DNA of 64,000 bases from Ideonella dechloratans (GTDB taxonomy: Bacteria; Pseudomonadota; Gammaproteobacteria; Burkholderiales; Burkholderiaceae_C): the NCBI RefSeq assembly GCF_021049305.1, contig NZ_CP088081.1, forward strand, positions 3,100,001 through 3,164,000, given 5' to 3'. Of the stretch, positions 54,235-62,910 are shown piece after piece. Below the pieces are notes generated by a model. The model did no database searches. It had not been told where the DNA came from and saw nothing but the letters and a program-made list of their open reading frames with translations. The position numbers were made by a program, and so were the translations under genes. How positions within the stretch are numbered: the stretch's first letter is position 1; each line of letters starts with the position of its first letter.

Positions 54235-55128
54235 ATGAACCCCCGACACCTGGACCTGGACCTGCTGCGCACCCTGGTGGCCATTGCCGACAGCGGCAGC
54301 TTCTCGACCGCCGCCGAGCGTCTGGGCCGCAGCCAGTCGGCCGTCAGCCTGCAGGTCAAGCGCCTGGAGGAACAGGTGGGCCAGCCCCTGCTGGATCGGG
54401 CCCAGGGCCGGCTCAACGGGCCGACCGAGGAAGGCCGCGCGCTGCTGGACTACGCCCGCCGCCTGCTGCGCCTGCACGACGAGGCCTGCAGCCTGTTCAG
54501 CGCCCCCGGCGTGTCCGGCCAGCTGCGGGTGGGCCTGCCCGAGGAGTTGATGGAAGACGCTTTCCCGGCCGTGCTGCAGGCCTTCGCCCAGGCCTGCCCG
54601 CGCGTCACGCTGAGCCTGCGCAGCGACCTGTCGGTGCGCCTGGGCCAGGCCCTGGAGGCCGGCGAGCTGGACCTGGCCATCGTCAAGCGGGTGGGCGCCG
54701 GCGCGCCGCAGCCGCCGGCCGGCCTGGGGGAACGGGGGCTGCGTCAGGAGGCCCTGGTCTGGTTCACCGGCGAGGGCAGCGAGGCCGCCCACCAGCGACC
54801 GCTGCCGCTGGCGGTGTTCCAGGAAGGCTGCGTGTTCCGGGTGGCGGGCCTGGCCGCGCTGGCCCAGGCCGGCATCGAGCCGGTGCTGCGTTTCACCGGC
54901 CACAGCGCCACCGGCATCCGCCACGCGGTGGCGGCCGGGCTGGCGGTCGCCCCGCTGCCGCGGGGCATGGCCCAGCCGGGCCTGGTGGCGGTGCGCCAGG
55001 GCCTGCCGCCGCTGCCGGCCACCGCGCTGGTGGCCCGCTGGCGCGGCGCCGAGCCGCTGGCCAGCGCCGCCCACCTGCTGGAACTGCTGCAGCGCCAGCT
55101 CTGGGCACCGGCCGCGCTGCCCGCCTGA
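54235..55128 (+). CDS. LysR family transcriptional regulator
   Basis: 297 residues from ATG 54235 (ATG 54223 and 54232 are alternatives; no clear ribosome site, the message may be nearly leaderless). LysR HTH: LRTLVAIADSGSFSTAAERL and RSQSAVSLQVKRLEEQVGQ, followed by the effector-binding domain. Expected to control the divergent EamA exporter. Confidence 0.94.
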   Translation: MNPRHLDLDLLRTLVAIADSGSFSTAAERLGRSQSAVSLQVKRLEEQVGQPLLDRAQGRLNGPTEEGRALLDYARRLLRLHDEACSLFSAPGVSGQLRVGLPEELMEDAFPAVLQAFAQACPRVTLSLRSDLSVRLGQALEAGELDLAIVKRVGAGAPQPPAGLGERGLRQEALVWFTGEGSEAAHQRPLPLAVFQEGCVFRVAGLAALAQAGIEPVLRFTGHSATGIRHAVAAGLAVAPLPRGMAQPGLVAVRQGLPPLPATALVARWRGAEPLASAAHLLELLQRQLWAPAALPA

Positions 55129-55139
55129 GCGGGCGGGGC

Positions 55140-55745
55140 TCAGCCCTGCAGCTGGGTCAGCTCGGCCTGGGTCTGCACCACGCGCGAGACGATGCCGTAG
55201 GCGGTCGCCTCCTCGGCGTTCATCCAGAAGTCGCGCTCGATGTCCTGCGCCACCTTGTCCAGCGGCTGGCCTGTCTGCTCGGCGATCACCTTGGCGATGC
55301 GGGCCCGGGTGCGGATGATCTGCTCGGCCTGGATGGCGATGTCGGTGGCCTGGCCGCCGGCGCCGCCCGCGGGCTGGTGGATCAGGAAGCGGGTGTTGGG
55401 CAGGCACAGGCGGCGCTCCTTCGGCGCGGCCAGGTAGATGTGCGCCGCGGCGCTGCCCACCCAGCCGGTGCCCACGGTGAACACCGGCGCGTTGACGAAG
55501 CGGATCATGTCGTGGATGGCGTCGCCGGCCTCCACATGGCCGCCGGGCGAGCAGATCAGCACGGTGATCGGCTTGTCGGACTCGGTGGCCAGGGCCAGCA
55601 GGCGGCGGCAGGTCAGCTGGGCCAGCTTCTCGTTGATCTCGCCGAACACCATCACGGTGCGCGACTTGCTGGTGAACTGGTCCTCCAGGCGGGTGCTGTC
55701 CTCGGGGGTGGCGGGCGTGTCCTTGGCGTCGGCCAGGCGGGTCAT
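55140..55745 (-). CDS. ClpP-like protease subunit (paralogue)
   Basis: 201 residues from ATG 55745, preceded by AGGAG at a proper distance (an ATG at 55751 sits too close to it). ClpP fold with Ser in GWVGSAAAHIYLAA, His in FLIHQPAGGAGG and Asp in ERDFWMNAEEA, so the triad is complete; GEINEKLAQLTCRRLLAL and ICSPGGHVEAGDAI match the family. It lies after cbpA-cbpM rather than with clpX. It probably forms a second ClpP; its ATPase partner is not nearby. Confidence 0.88.
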   Translation of the reverse strand: MTRLADAKDTPATPEDSTRLEDQFTSKSRTVMVFGEINEKLAQLTCRRLLALATESDKPITVLICSPGGHVEAGDAIHDMIRFVNAPVFTVGTGWVGSAAAHIYLAAPKERRLCLPNTRFLIHQPAGGAGGQATDIAIQAEQIIRTRARIAKVIAEQTGQPLDKVAQDIERDFWMNAEEATAYGIVSRVVQTQAELTQLQG

Positions 55746-55809
55746 GGTCATCTCCTGTGGGGTGCGGGGGTGGCGGGCCGGCGGCGCGCCGATGGTCGGC
55801 ATTGTGGGC

Positions 55810-56124
55810 TCATTGTGCGTCCGTCTCGGACGCGTCTTCCCAGCCCAGGTGCTGCAGCCGAGCGCGCAACCGGGAGATCTCGGTTTCCAGGTCGGCCACC
55901 AGCGCGGCCAGCTCCGGCACGGCGTCGAAATCGCGCTCCAGCGCGGCCATGCGGCAGGCCCGCTGCAGCATGGCCGCATCGAAGCACTCGGCCGCCTCGC
56001 CGGCCACGGCCTGCAGCAGGCCGGTGCTCAGGCGCGAGCGCACCCAGTCGGGCGAGAGCGCCCCCACCCGGCAGAACTCGTCCAGGCTCAACCAGGCCTC
56101 GAAGGTGGTGATGTGTCGACTCAT
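55810..56124 (-). CDS. cbpM: Chaperone modulator CbpM
   Basis: 104 residues. A MerR-like N-terminal helix-turn-helix is followed by a coiled helix (LAALVADLETEISRLRARLQ). The ATG overlaps the cbpA stop (ATGA), the conserved arrangement. It binds the J-domain of CbpA and regulates its action on DnaK. Confidence 0.9.
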   Translation of the reverse strand: MSRHITTFEAWLSLDEFCRVGALSPDWVRSRLSTGLLQAVAGEAAECFDAAMLQRACRMAALERDFDAVPELAALVADLETEISRLRARLQHLGWEDASETDAQ

Positions 56125-57092
56125 GTCGGTGTCTCCCCGCGCTCGGCTTCGGCCGCGGCCACCTTGCGCGCATCAAAGTCCGTCAGCTCCCGGGCCATCT
56201 GCTCGTAGAGCGCCTGGGCCCGCGGGTCCAGCCCGCTGGGCAGCACCACCTGCACCACCAGTTCCAGGTCGCCCGGCGTGGCCGAGGGCAGGCCACGCCC
56301 GCGCACCGTCAGACGGCGCCCGGCCTGGGCACCGGCCGGCACCCGCACCTTGAGCGTGTGGCCATCGGGCAAGGCCACCGGCACGACGGCGCCCAGCGCC
56401 GCCTCCCAGGGGGCCACCGGCAGCCGGCCCACCAGCACGCCGTTCTCCACATGGAAGAGCGGATGCGGACGGAAACTCACTTCCAGCAGCAGATCGCCCG
56501 GCGGCTGTCCCGGCCCGCCCTGCCCGGCCAGGCGGATGAACTGGCCCGGTCGCACGCCGCGCGGGATCTGCACCTCCAGCACCCGCGAACGCATCTGCAC
56601 CCGGCCCTGCGCATCCACCTCGGGATGCTGCAGGGTCAGGTGGCGCAGCCCGCCGGTGAAGGCGTCCTCCAGCGCCAGCTCGATGCGGGCGTGGCGATCC
56701 TCCCCCCGCCCGCCACCGGCGGGTCGGCGGGCATGGTGGCGCGCCGCTCCGGCACGGCCGAAGAGCTGCGAGAAGAACTCGCTGAACTCGCCCGGGTCCA
56801 TCTGCTCGAAGCCGCTGCCGGAGAACTCGTAGCCGCTGTCCCAGCCTGGTGGCGGCGTGAAGTGCTCGCCGCCCTGATGGCCCTGGCCGACGTTGTCGTA
56901 GGCCGCCTTGCGCTCGGGGTCGGAGAGCACCGCATAGGCCTCGTTGACCTCGCTCATGCGGGCGGCCGCGTCCGGCTCCTTGCTCACGTCGGGGTGGTAC
57001 TTGCGTGCCAGCTGCCGGTAGGCCTTCTTGATGGCCTCCGGACTGGCGTCGCGCGCCACGCCCAGCATCTGGTAGTAGTCCTTGAATTCCAC
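56121..57092 (-). CDS. cbpA: Curved DNA-binding J-domain protein CbpA
   Basis: 323 residues. J-domain DYYQMLGVARDASPEAIKKAYRQLARKYHPDVSKEPDAA with the HPD motif near 33-35, a G/F-rich linker, and a DnaJ C-terminal substrate-binding region (LTLQHPEVDAQGRVQMRSRVLEVQIPRGVRPGQFIRL). No zinc-finger domain, so CbpA-type. DnaK co-chaperone. Confidence 0.95.
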   Translation of the reverse strand: MEFKDYYQMLGVARDASPEAIKKAYRQLARKYHPDVSKEPDAAARMSEVNEAYAVLSDPERKAAYDNVGQGHQGGEHFTPPPGWDSGYEFSGSGFEQMDPGEFSEFFSQLFGRAGAARHHARRPAGGGRGEDRHARIELALEDAFTGGLRHLTLQHPEVDAQGRVQMRSRVLEVQIPRGVRPGQFIRLAGQGGPGQPPGDLLLEVSFRPHPLFHVENGVLVGRLPVAPWEAALGAVVPVALPDGHTLKVRVPAGAQAGRRLTVRGRGLPSATPGDLELVVQVVLPSGLDPRAQALYEQMARELTDFDARKVAAAEAERGETPT

Positions 57093-57179
57093 GGTGTGCG
57101 TCCTCTCCCGTAGAGATGGCGGCCAGGGGCCGCCGCTTCAAGACTCAGCTTGGCACAAGCCGGCCGCGCGCGCCACCCT

Positions 57180-57791
57180 TCAGGGCAGCACCGCCTCGAA
57201 ACGGGCGAGCCAGCGGCCCAGCGCGTTGTCGTTGCCGATGTCCAGCTTGGCAAAGAGGTTGGCCCGGTGGGTCTCGACCGAGCGCGGGCTGCATTCGGGC
57301 ACCAGGGCGCGGGCGATGGCCTTGTTCGACCAGCCCAGCGCCACCCAGCGCGCCACCTCGCGCTCGCGCGGGGTCAGGCCGGCCCACAGGCTGCGGGCCT
57401 GGGCGCGCTCGGCCGCCTCGGCCAGGGCCGGCGGCAGCTTGGCCAGCAGCGCGCCGGTGTCGGGCTTGACCACCCAGTCGAAGGCGCCCTGCTTGACGGC
57501 CGCCAGCGCGGTGGGAATGTCGCCATGGCCGGACAGGAACAGCACCACCTGCGGGCTGTGGGCCGCGCGCAGGGCCTCGAAGACCTGCAGGCCGCTCAGG
57601 CCCCCCAGGCGCAGGTCCAGGATGACGCAGCCGGGCTGCTGCGGGTCCACCGCGGCCAGGAAGTCCTCGCCGCTCTCGAAGCCCTGCACCGCCAGGCCCT
57701 GCGGAAACAGCAGCATCACCAGCGAGCGGCGCACGGCCTCGTCGTCGTCGACGACATAGACGGGCAGTTGGACTTTCGGCGCGAAGGTCAT
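57180..57791 (-). CDS. FixJ-family response regulator
   Basis: 203 residues from ATG 57791. Receiver domain: acidic pocket in VYVVDDDEAVRRSL and the phospho-accepting Asp in CVILDLRLGGLSGLQVF. C-terminal LuxR-type HTH LTPREREVARWVALGWSNKAIARAL. It follows the sensor kinase by 16 bases and is its likely target. Confidence 0.93.
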   Translation of the reverse strand: MTFAPKVQLPVYVVDDDEAVRRSLVMLLFPQGLAVQGFESGEDFLAAVDPQQPGCVILDLRLGGLSGLQVFEALRAAHSPQVVLFLSGHGDIPTALAAVKQGAFDWVVKPDTGALLAKLPPALAEAAERAQARSLWAGLTPREREVARWVALGWSNKAIARALVPECSPRSVETHRANLFAKLDIGNDNALGRWLARFEAVLP

Positions 57792-57807
57792 GGCGGGAGT
57801 CTGAGCG

Positions 57808-59967
57808 TCAGGAGGCCAGGGGCAGGCTGAATTCGAACACGGCGCCACCGCCTTCGCGGGGGTGCCAGTTCAGCGCGCCGCCGTGGGCCTCGGCGATGGA
57901 GCGGCAGATCTTCAGCCCCAGGCCCAGGCCCTCGGCCTTGGTGGTGAAGAAGGGGGCGAAGAGCTGCTCGGCATGGTCGGCCGCCACACCGGGGCCGTGG
58001 TCGGCCACGCTGAAAAGCAGGCGCGCACCGTCCGCGCGGGCGCTGATCTCGATGCGCCGCCGCTCTGCCGGCTGTCCCTCCAGCGCCTGCAGGGCGTTGA
58101 GCACCAGGTTGAGCAGCAGCTGCTCGGCCAGCACGCGGTCGGCCAGCACCGGCGGCAGGTCGGCCGGCAGGGCCCGGGCCACGCGCACGCGCCGGGCGGT
58201 GATCTCGGGCTTGAGCCAGCCCAGCACGGTGTCCACCAGCTCGGCCGCGCCGAAGCGCTCGGCCAGGCCGCTGCCCTGGCGCACCATGCCGCGGATGCGG
58301 CGCACGATCTCCGAGGCCCGCTGGGCCTGGGCCCGCACGTCCTGCAGGCTCTGCACCAGCAGGTCCGGCGGGCCGCCCTGGGCCAGGGCCTGGGCCGCCG
58401 CGGCAAAGTTGGACAGGGCCATCAGCGGCTGGTTGAGCTCATGCGCGAGCGTGGAGGCCATCTCGCCCAGGCTGGCCAGGCGGGCCGCCCGCTGCAGCTG
58501 GCCTTCCTGGGCCCGCTGGCGCGCCTCGGCCCGCTTCTGCTCGGTGATGTCCACCACCGAGCTCATCCAGCCACGCTGCACGCCGTCGGCGTCGATCAGC
58601 GGGGCGGTGTAGACCATGGTGATCACGTCATGCCCGGCCTTGTGCCGCACGCGGGACTCGAAGCCGCTGGGCTCGGCCTGGCCGGCCAGCGAGGCATTGC
58701 TGTCATGCCAGTGCTTCTCCAGGTCGTCCGGGTGCCAGTAGGGGTACGGCGGGCGCTGGCCCAGCAGTTCCTCGGGCTCGTAGCCGGTCATCTGGCACAG
58801 GGCCCGGTTGACGTAGATGATGGTGCCGTCCAGGTCGCGCGCCCGCATGCCCACCAGCAGCGATTCCTCCATCGCATGGCGGAAGGCCTGGGCCTCCTGC
58901 AGCTCGCGGGTGCGGTCGGCCACCCGCTGCTCCAGCTCGCGCCGGGCGTCGCGCTGCTCAGCGTAGCGGCGCTCGCGCAGGCGCCAGTACAGCCCGCCCA
59001 TCACCAGCAGGGCCATGGCCAGCGCCGCCATCGCCCAGGCCTGGTCGCGCACCTGCAGGATCTCGTCGCGGTCGGTCATCACCGTCAGCGTCCAGCCGTA
59101 GTCGGGCAGGGGCTGCGCCAGGGCCAGGAAGCTGCGGGAGCGGCCCGCGACGCGGGTCTGCAACACGAAGGCCCCCTCGGCCTCGGCCGCCTGGGTCCGC
59201 CAGGGCATGGGACTCGGCACCGTGCCATGGCCATAGGCCTCGCTGTCGCGCAGGGCGGCCTCGTCGGCTGGCGTGAGCGCGCGGGTGGTGTGGTACCGCC
59301 AATCGGGGTAGGTCGCCAGAAAGGCCACGCCATGCTCGTCCAGCAGCAGCACCGGGTCGTGCGCGCGGGCCCAGGTGGCCGCCACCTTGTCCAGCGAGAG
59401 CTTGACGATCACCACCCCCAGCACGCTGCCATGGGCCCGGATGGCCTCGGCCACGAACAGGCCCGGGTGGCCGGTGGTCAGGCCCACGCCGTAGAACAGG
59501 CCGGTGCCGCCCTGCAGCGCCCGGGTGAAGTAGGGCCGGCGCGCATAGTTGCGGCCGACGAAGCTCTCCGGCGTGCCGGCATTGCTGGCCGCCAGCGCAT
59601 TGCCGGCCGGGTCCATCACGTAGACGGCCAGGGCATCGGCCCGGCGGCCGATCTCGGCCAGGTCCTCGTTCACGCGCGCGCGCAGGGCCGCGTCGCCGGG
59701 CGTGGCCAGCAGCGCGCGCACCGCCGGCTGGCGGGCCACCACGGCCGGCAGGTAGCTGTACTTGCCGATGATGCCGCGCAGGCCCAGGGCGTGCAGGTCC
59801 TGGGCCGAATGCAGGGCCGCCAGGCGCTGGTCCGTCTCGTGACGCACGGTCCACCAGCCCGCCAGCCACACCGGCACCGACGCCAGCAGGAGCAGCAGCA
59901 GCCAGCGCCCCCAACGGCGAGAGCGGGAGGCGACGGGAGCAGCGGCCGGGGACACGGAGACGGACAT
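57808..59967 (-). CDS. DctB-type membrane sensor histidine kinase
   Basis: 719 residues. TM1 about 21-40, a double-Cache periplasmic sensor about 45-300, TM2 about 305-325, a coiled coil, one PAS domain (GMRARDLDGTIIYVNRALCQMTGYEPEELLG), then the kinase core: phospho-acceptor His in LAHELNQPLMALS, N box LLLNLVLNALQAL, G boxes DHGPGVAADH and GLGLGLKICRSIAEAHGG. It senses a small extracellular solute, probably an organic acid, and phosphorylates the adjacent regulator. Divergent from the kgtP-like transporter gene. Confidence 0.94.
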   Translation of the reverse strand: MSVSVSPAAAPVASRSRRWGRWLLLLLLASVPVWLAGWWTVRHETDQRLAALHSAQDLHALGLRGIIGKYSYLPAVVARQPAVRALLATPGDAALRARVNEDLAEIGRRADALAVYVMDPAGNALAASNAGTPESFVGRNYARRPYFTRALQGGTGLFYGVGLTTGHPGLFVAEAIRAHGSVLGVVIVKLSLDKVAATWARAHDPVLLLDEHGVAFLATYPDWRYHTTRALTPADEAALRDSEAYGHGTVPSPMPWRTQAAEAEGAFVLQTRVAGRSRSFLALAQPLPDYGWTLTVMTDRDEILQVRDQAWAMAALAMALLVMGGLYWRLRERRYAEQRDARRELEQRVADRTRELQEAQAFRHAMEESLLVGMRARDLDGTIIYVNRALCQMTGYEPEELLGQRPPYPYWHPDDLEKHWHDSNASLAGQAEPSGFESRVRHKAGHDVITMVYTAPLIDADGVQRGWMSSVVDITEQKRAEARQRAQEGQLQRAARLASLGEMASTLAHELNQPLMALSNFAAAAQALAQGGPPDLLVQSLQDVRAQAQRASEIVRRIRGMVRQGSGLAERFGAAELVDTVLGWLKPEITARRVRVARALPADLPPVLADRVLAEQLLLNLVLNALQALEGQPAERRRIEISARADGARLLFSVADHGPGVAADHAEQLFAPFFTTKAEGLGLGLKICRSIAEAHGGALNWHPREGGGAVFEFSLPLAS

Positions 59968-60025
59968 GGACGGCCGTCATCTTGGCAGATGGTGGCCGTC
60001 AGCGCGGAGGGCAAGCACCCATCTC

Positions 60026-60037
60026 CGTAAATCTACG
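60026..60037. promoter_or_regulatory. Candidate response-regulator site between kinase and transporter
   Basis: Perfect dyad CGTA-AATC-TACG in the 183-bp divergent region. It is suitably placed for a dimeric LuxR-type regulator, but no binding data exist. Confidence 0.45.
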
Positions 60038-60074
60038 CAGAGCGTTCCGGGCGCGCTTGCGGATGCCCCCGCGT

Positions 60075-60101
60075 CCCGGGCTCGACACACTCGAACCCGG
60101 G
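60075..60101 (+). other. Stem-loop in the leader of the transporter gene
   Basis: CCCGGG-C-TCGA / TCGA-A-CCCGGG arms around a CACAC loop, 50 bases upstream of the transporter ATG. It could be mRNA structure or a dimeric protein site. No T-run, so not a terminator. Confidence 0.45.
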
Positions 60102-60150
60102 CACGGCCGCAGGGGCGGACGTGCATTCGCCGTACCGAGGAGACAAATCC

Positions 60151-61509
60151 ATGCCCCCCGCCACCACCCTGGACGCCGGCCGCGCGCCCACCACCCCCAC
60201 CACACCGGCAGCCGACGAGGCCATCTCCCTGAAGCGCCTGAAGGCCATCATCGTCGGCTCCATCGGCAACCTGGTCGAGTGGTACGACTTCTACGCCTAC
60301 TCGGCCTTCGCGCTGTACTTCGCCTCGTCCTTCTTTCCCAAGGAGGACCCGACCGCGCAGATGCTGTCCACCGCGGGCATCTTCGCGCTGGGCTTCTTCG
60401 TGCGGCCGATCGGCGGCCTGCTGTTCGGCTACATCGGTGACCACCTGGGCCGCCGCACCGCGCTGATGGCCTCGGTGCTGCTGATGTGCGGCGGCTCGCT
60501 GCTGATCGCCTGCGCACCCACTTATGCCAGCGTGGGCGCGCTGGCCCCGGTGCTGCTGCTGCTGGCCCGCCTGCTGCAGGGCCTGAGCCTGGGCGGCGAG
60601 TACGGCTCCAGCGCCACCTACCTGTCGGAGATGGCCACCTCCAAGCACCGCGGCTTCTACGCCAGCTTCCAGTACGTCACGCTGATCGGCGGCCAGCTCA
60701 CCGCCCTGGTGCTGCTGCTGGTGCTGCAGCACCTGTTGCTCACGCCCGAGGAACTCAAGGCCTGGGGCTGGCGCATCCCCTTCTTCGTCGGCGCCGGCCT
60801 GGCCCTGACGGCGCTGTGGATGCGGCGCGACCTGCCGGAAACGGCGTCTTTCGAGAAGGCCAAGGCCCGCTCGGCCGGCCAGAAGATGGGCGGCCTGCGC
60901 CAGCTGATGCAGTACCCGCGCGAATGCGCCATCGTGGTCGGCCTGACCATGGGCGGCACGCTGGCCTTCTACGTCTACACCACCTACATGCAGAAGTTCC
61001 TGAAGCTGTCGGTGGGCCTGACCGACACCCAGACCACCGCCGTCTCGGCCGCCAGCCTGGTCTTCGCGCTGTTGCTGCAGCCGCTGTACGGCATGCTGTC
61101 GGACAAGATCGGCCGCCGACCGCTGCTGGTGGGCTTTGCCCTGCTGGGCACCCTGCTGACGGTGCCGCTGATGACCGCCATCCAGCACGCCCAGGGCCCC
61201 TGGGAGGCCTTTGCGCTGATCGCCTGCGCCTGGCTGATCGTCTCGGGCTACACCTCGATCAACGCGGTGGTGAAGGCCGAGCTGTTCCCGGCGGCCATCC
61301 GCGCCACCGGCGTGGGCGTGCCCTATGCCTTCGCGGTGTCGGTGTTCGGTGGCACGGCCGAGTACATCGCCCTGTGGTTCAAGCAGGGCGGCCATGAATC
61401 GGGCTTCTACTGGTACGCCAGCGCGGTGATCGGCTGCACCCTGCTGGTCAACCTGCTGATGCGGGACACGAAGAAGACCTCGCAGATCGACGCCGAGCAG
61501 AAGGCCTGA
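60151..61509 (+). CDS. kgtP: MFS alpha-ketoglutarate/dicarboxylate:proton symporter (KgtP-like)
   Basis: 452 residues from ATG 60151 with GAGGAGA upstream. MHS/KgtP family: GSIGNLVEWYDFYAYSAFALYF in TM1, LGRRTALM loop between TM2 and TM3, SLGGEYGSSATYLSEMA in TM4, about 12 helices, and DKIGRRPLLVGFALL. It imports alpha-ketoglutarate or a related acid. Divergent from the sensor kinase that probably controls it. Confidence 0.88.
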   Translation: MPPATTLDAGRAPTTPTTPAADEAISLKRLKAIIVGSIGNLVEWYDFYAYSAFALYFASSFFPKEDPTAQMLSTAGIFALGFFVRPIGGLLFGYIGDHLGRRTALMASVLLMCGGSLLIACAPTYASVGALAPVLLLLARLLQGLSLGGEYGSSATYLSEMATSKHRGFYASFQYVTLIGGQLTALVLLLVLQHLLLTPEELKAWGWRIPFFVGAGLALTALWMRRDLPETASFEKAKARSAGQKMGGLRQLMQYPRECAIVVGLTMGGTLAFYVYTTYMQKFLKLSVGLTDTQTTAVSAASLVFALLLQPLYGMLSDKIGRRPLLVGFALLGTLLTVPLMTAIQHAQGPWEAFALIACAWLIVSGYTSINAVVKAELFPAAIRATGVGVPYAFAVSVFGGTAEYIALWFKQGGHESGFYWYASAVIGCTLLVNLLMRDTKKTSQIDAEQKA

Positions 61510-61530
61510 TCGTTCCGGGCACCTGAAGAA

Positions 61531-61564
61531 AAAGGCCCGGCACCTCACGGTGCCGGGCCTTTTT
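61531..61564. terminator. Bidirectional intrinsic terminator
   Basis: A perfect 12-bp stem AGGCCCGGCACC / GGTGCCGGGCCT with a TCAC loop (61545-61548), bracketed by an A-run on the left and T5 on the right. It ends both kgtP and the convergent beta-propeller gene. Confidence 0.93.
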
Positions 61565-61589
61565 GCATGCCGCGTCGCGCCGCGAGGGC

Positions 61590-62861
61590 TCAGCGCAGGT
61601 TGCCGGTGTGGCCCAGAGAGTAGCGACCCGGCAGCGGCCAGACGGTCAGGCCGTGCGGCTCCTGGCCCACCTTGATCTTGTCCACCGCGCCGGTGCTGGT
61701 GCTGATGCGGTAGACCACATCGTCGAAGCGGCCCGACAGCCACAGCCACTGGCCATCGGCGCTGACATTGCCCATGTCGGGGCTGCCGCCGCCGGGAATG
61801 GGCCACTGGGCGACGATCTTCTCGCTGGCGAAATCGATGACGGTGACGCTGCCCGCGCCCTTGGGCTTGCCGTGGATCTTGTGCGAGCCGCGGTTGGCCA
61901 CATAGAGCTTGCTGCCGTCGCGGCTGGGATACAGGCCATGGGCGGCCACGCCGGTGGCGATGAAGCCGATCTCGGTGAAGGTGGCGGCGTCGATCACGTG
62001 CACACCGTCGGCCTCCATGTCGGCCACGAAGTAGCGCTTGCCATTGGGCGAGATGCGGATGTCCTGCGGCATGCCCTTCTGGGCCGAGCAGATCTCGCTG
62101 CCGGGCGGGCCGCCATCCACCGGGCCGGCGGCCTTGAAGCGGGTGGAGGGCATCTTCAGCTTCAGGTAGCCCAGCACCTGGCGGTTGATCAGATCGATCC
62201 GCGCCACGCTGCCCTGGAATTCGCAGGTGAACAGGGCCTCACGCCCGTCGATGGAGAAATCGGCGTGGTTGATGCCGCCGCACTGCGGCACGTCGATGCT
62301 GTACTGCATCGCCAGGGTCTTGGGATCGCGGAAGTCCAGGCGATGCCGGGCCTCGGCCACCACGATGGCGGACTTGCCATCGGGCGTGAAGTACAGGTTG
62401 TAGGGGTCGTCCACCTCCACCGATTCGCCCGGCTTGCCGGTGCGAGGGTCGATGGGGGTCAGGCTGCCGTCGGTGCGGCGCTCGGCGTTGTTGGCCACCC
62501 ACAGGGTGCGCAGGTCCCACGAGGGCACGATGTGCTGCGGGCCGCGGCCGACCTTGAAAGTGTCCACCACCTTGAGCGTGGCCGGATCGATCACCGACAC
62601 GCTGTTGCCGCGCAGATTGGGCACATAGACGCGCGGCAGATCGCCCTGGAGCGCCGGGCTGACGCGGCCGGTGGCGGTTTCGCTGTAGAGGTTGGCCGGG
62701 TTCACCACCCGGGGCATGCCCGGCACGGTGACGACAGCGGCCGCCGCGGGCGCGGCAGCCGGCGCAGCGGCGTGGGCGTACAGGGCTGCGGCGGCCGCAG
62801 TGGCCCCCAGCAACGCACCCGCCCAGCGCAGGCGGCGTGTCGAGACGGTCGAAGAGATCAA
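61590..62861 (-). CDS. Exported YVTN-type beta-propeller protein
   Basis: 423 residues from TTG 62861, with AGGACG upstream; no ATG or GTG fits this frame without running deep into the upstream gene. Signal peptide: AGALLGATAAAAALYAHAAAP, then a short Ala/Pro spacer. The rest is a seven-bladed-type propeller with YVTN-like repeats (PRVYVPNLRGNSVSVIDPATLKVVDTF, KLYVANRGSHKIHG, SVTVIDFASEKIVAQW). Cys in a QCGGINHADFS segment. It follows the exported creatininase-like gene by 49 bases; they likely form one operon. Function unknown; a binding scaffold is likely. Confidence 0.85.
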   Translation of the reverse strand: MISSTVSTRRLRWAGALLGATAAAAALYAHAAAPAAAPAAAAVVTVPGMPRVVNPANLYSETATGRVSPALQGDLPRVYVPNLRGNSVSVIDPATLKVVDTFKVGRGPQHIVPSWDLRTLWVANNAERRTDGSLTPIDPRTGKPGESVEVDDPYNLYFTPDGKSAIVVAEARHRLDFRDPKTLAMQYSIDVPQCGGINHADFSIDGREALFTCEFQGSVARIDLINRQVLGYLKLKMPSTRFKAAGPVDGGPPGSEICSAQKGMPQDIRISPNGKRYFVADMEADGVHVIDAATFTEIGFIATGVAAHGLYPSRDGSKLYVANRGSHKIHGKPKGAGSVTVIDFASEKIVAQWPIPGGGSPDMGNVSADGQWLWLSGRFDDVVYRISTSTGAVDKIKVGQEPHGLTVWPLPGRYSLGHTGNLR

Positions 62862-62910
62862 GAGAACGTCCTGGGAAAGAAGGCGGGTGATCGATTCGGC
62901 GACCGATCGG

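Noticed and set aside
53219..56111. Long open rightward frame of about 1,000 codons
   Set aside because: It overlaps the methyltransferase, EamA, LysR and ClpP genes in other frames and codes low-complexity Gln/Arg/Pro sequence, typical of a GC-rich shadow frame.
57862..60030. Open rightward frame of 722 codons antisense to the sensor kinase
   Set aside because: The kinase has intact domains on the minus strand; the antisense translation is low-complexity Gly/His/Arg/Gln.
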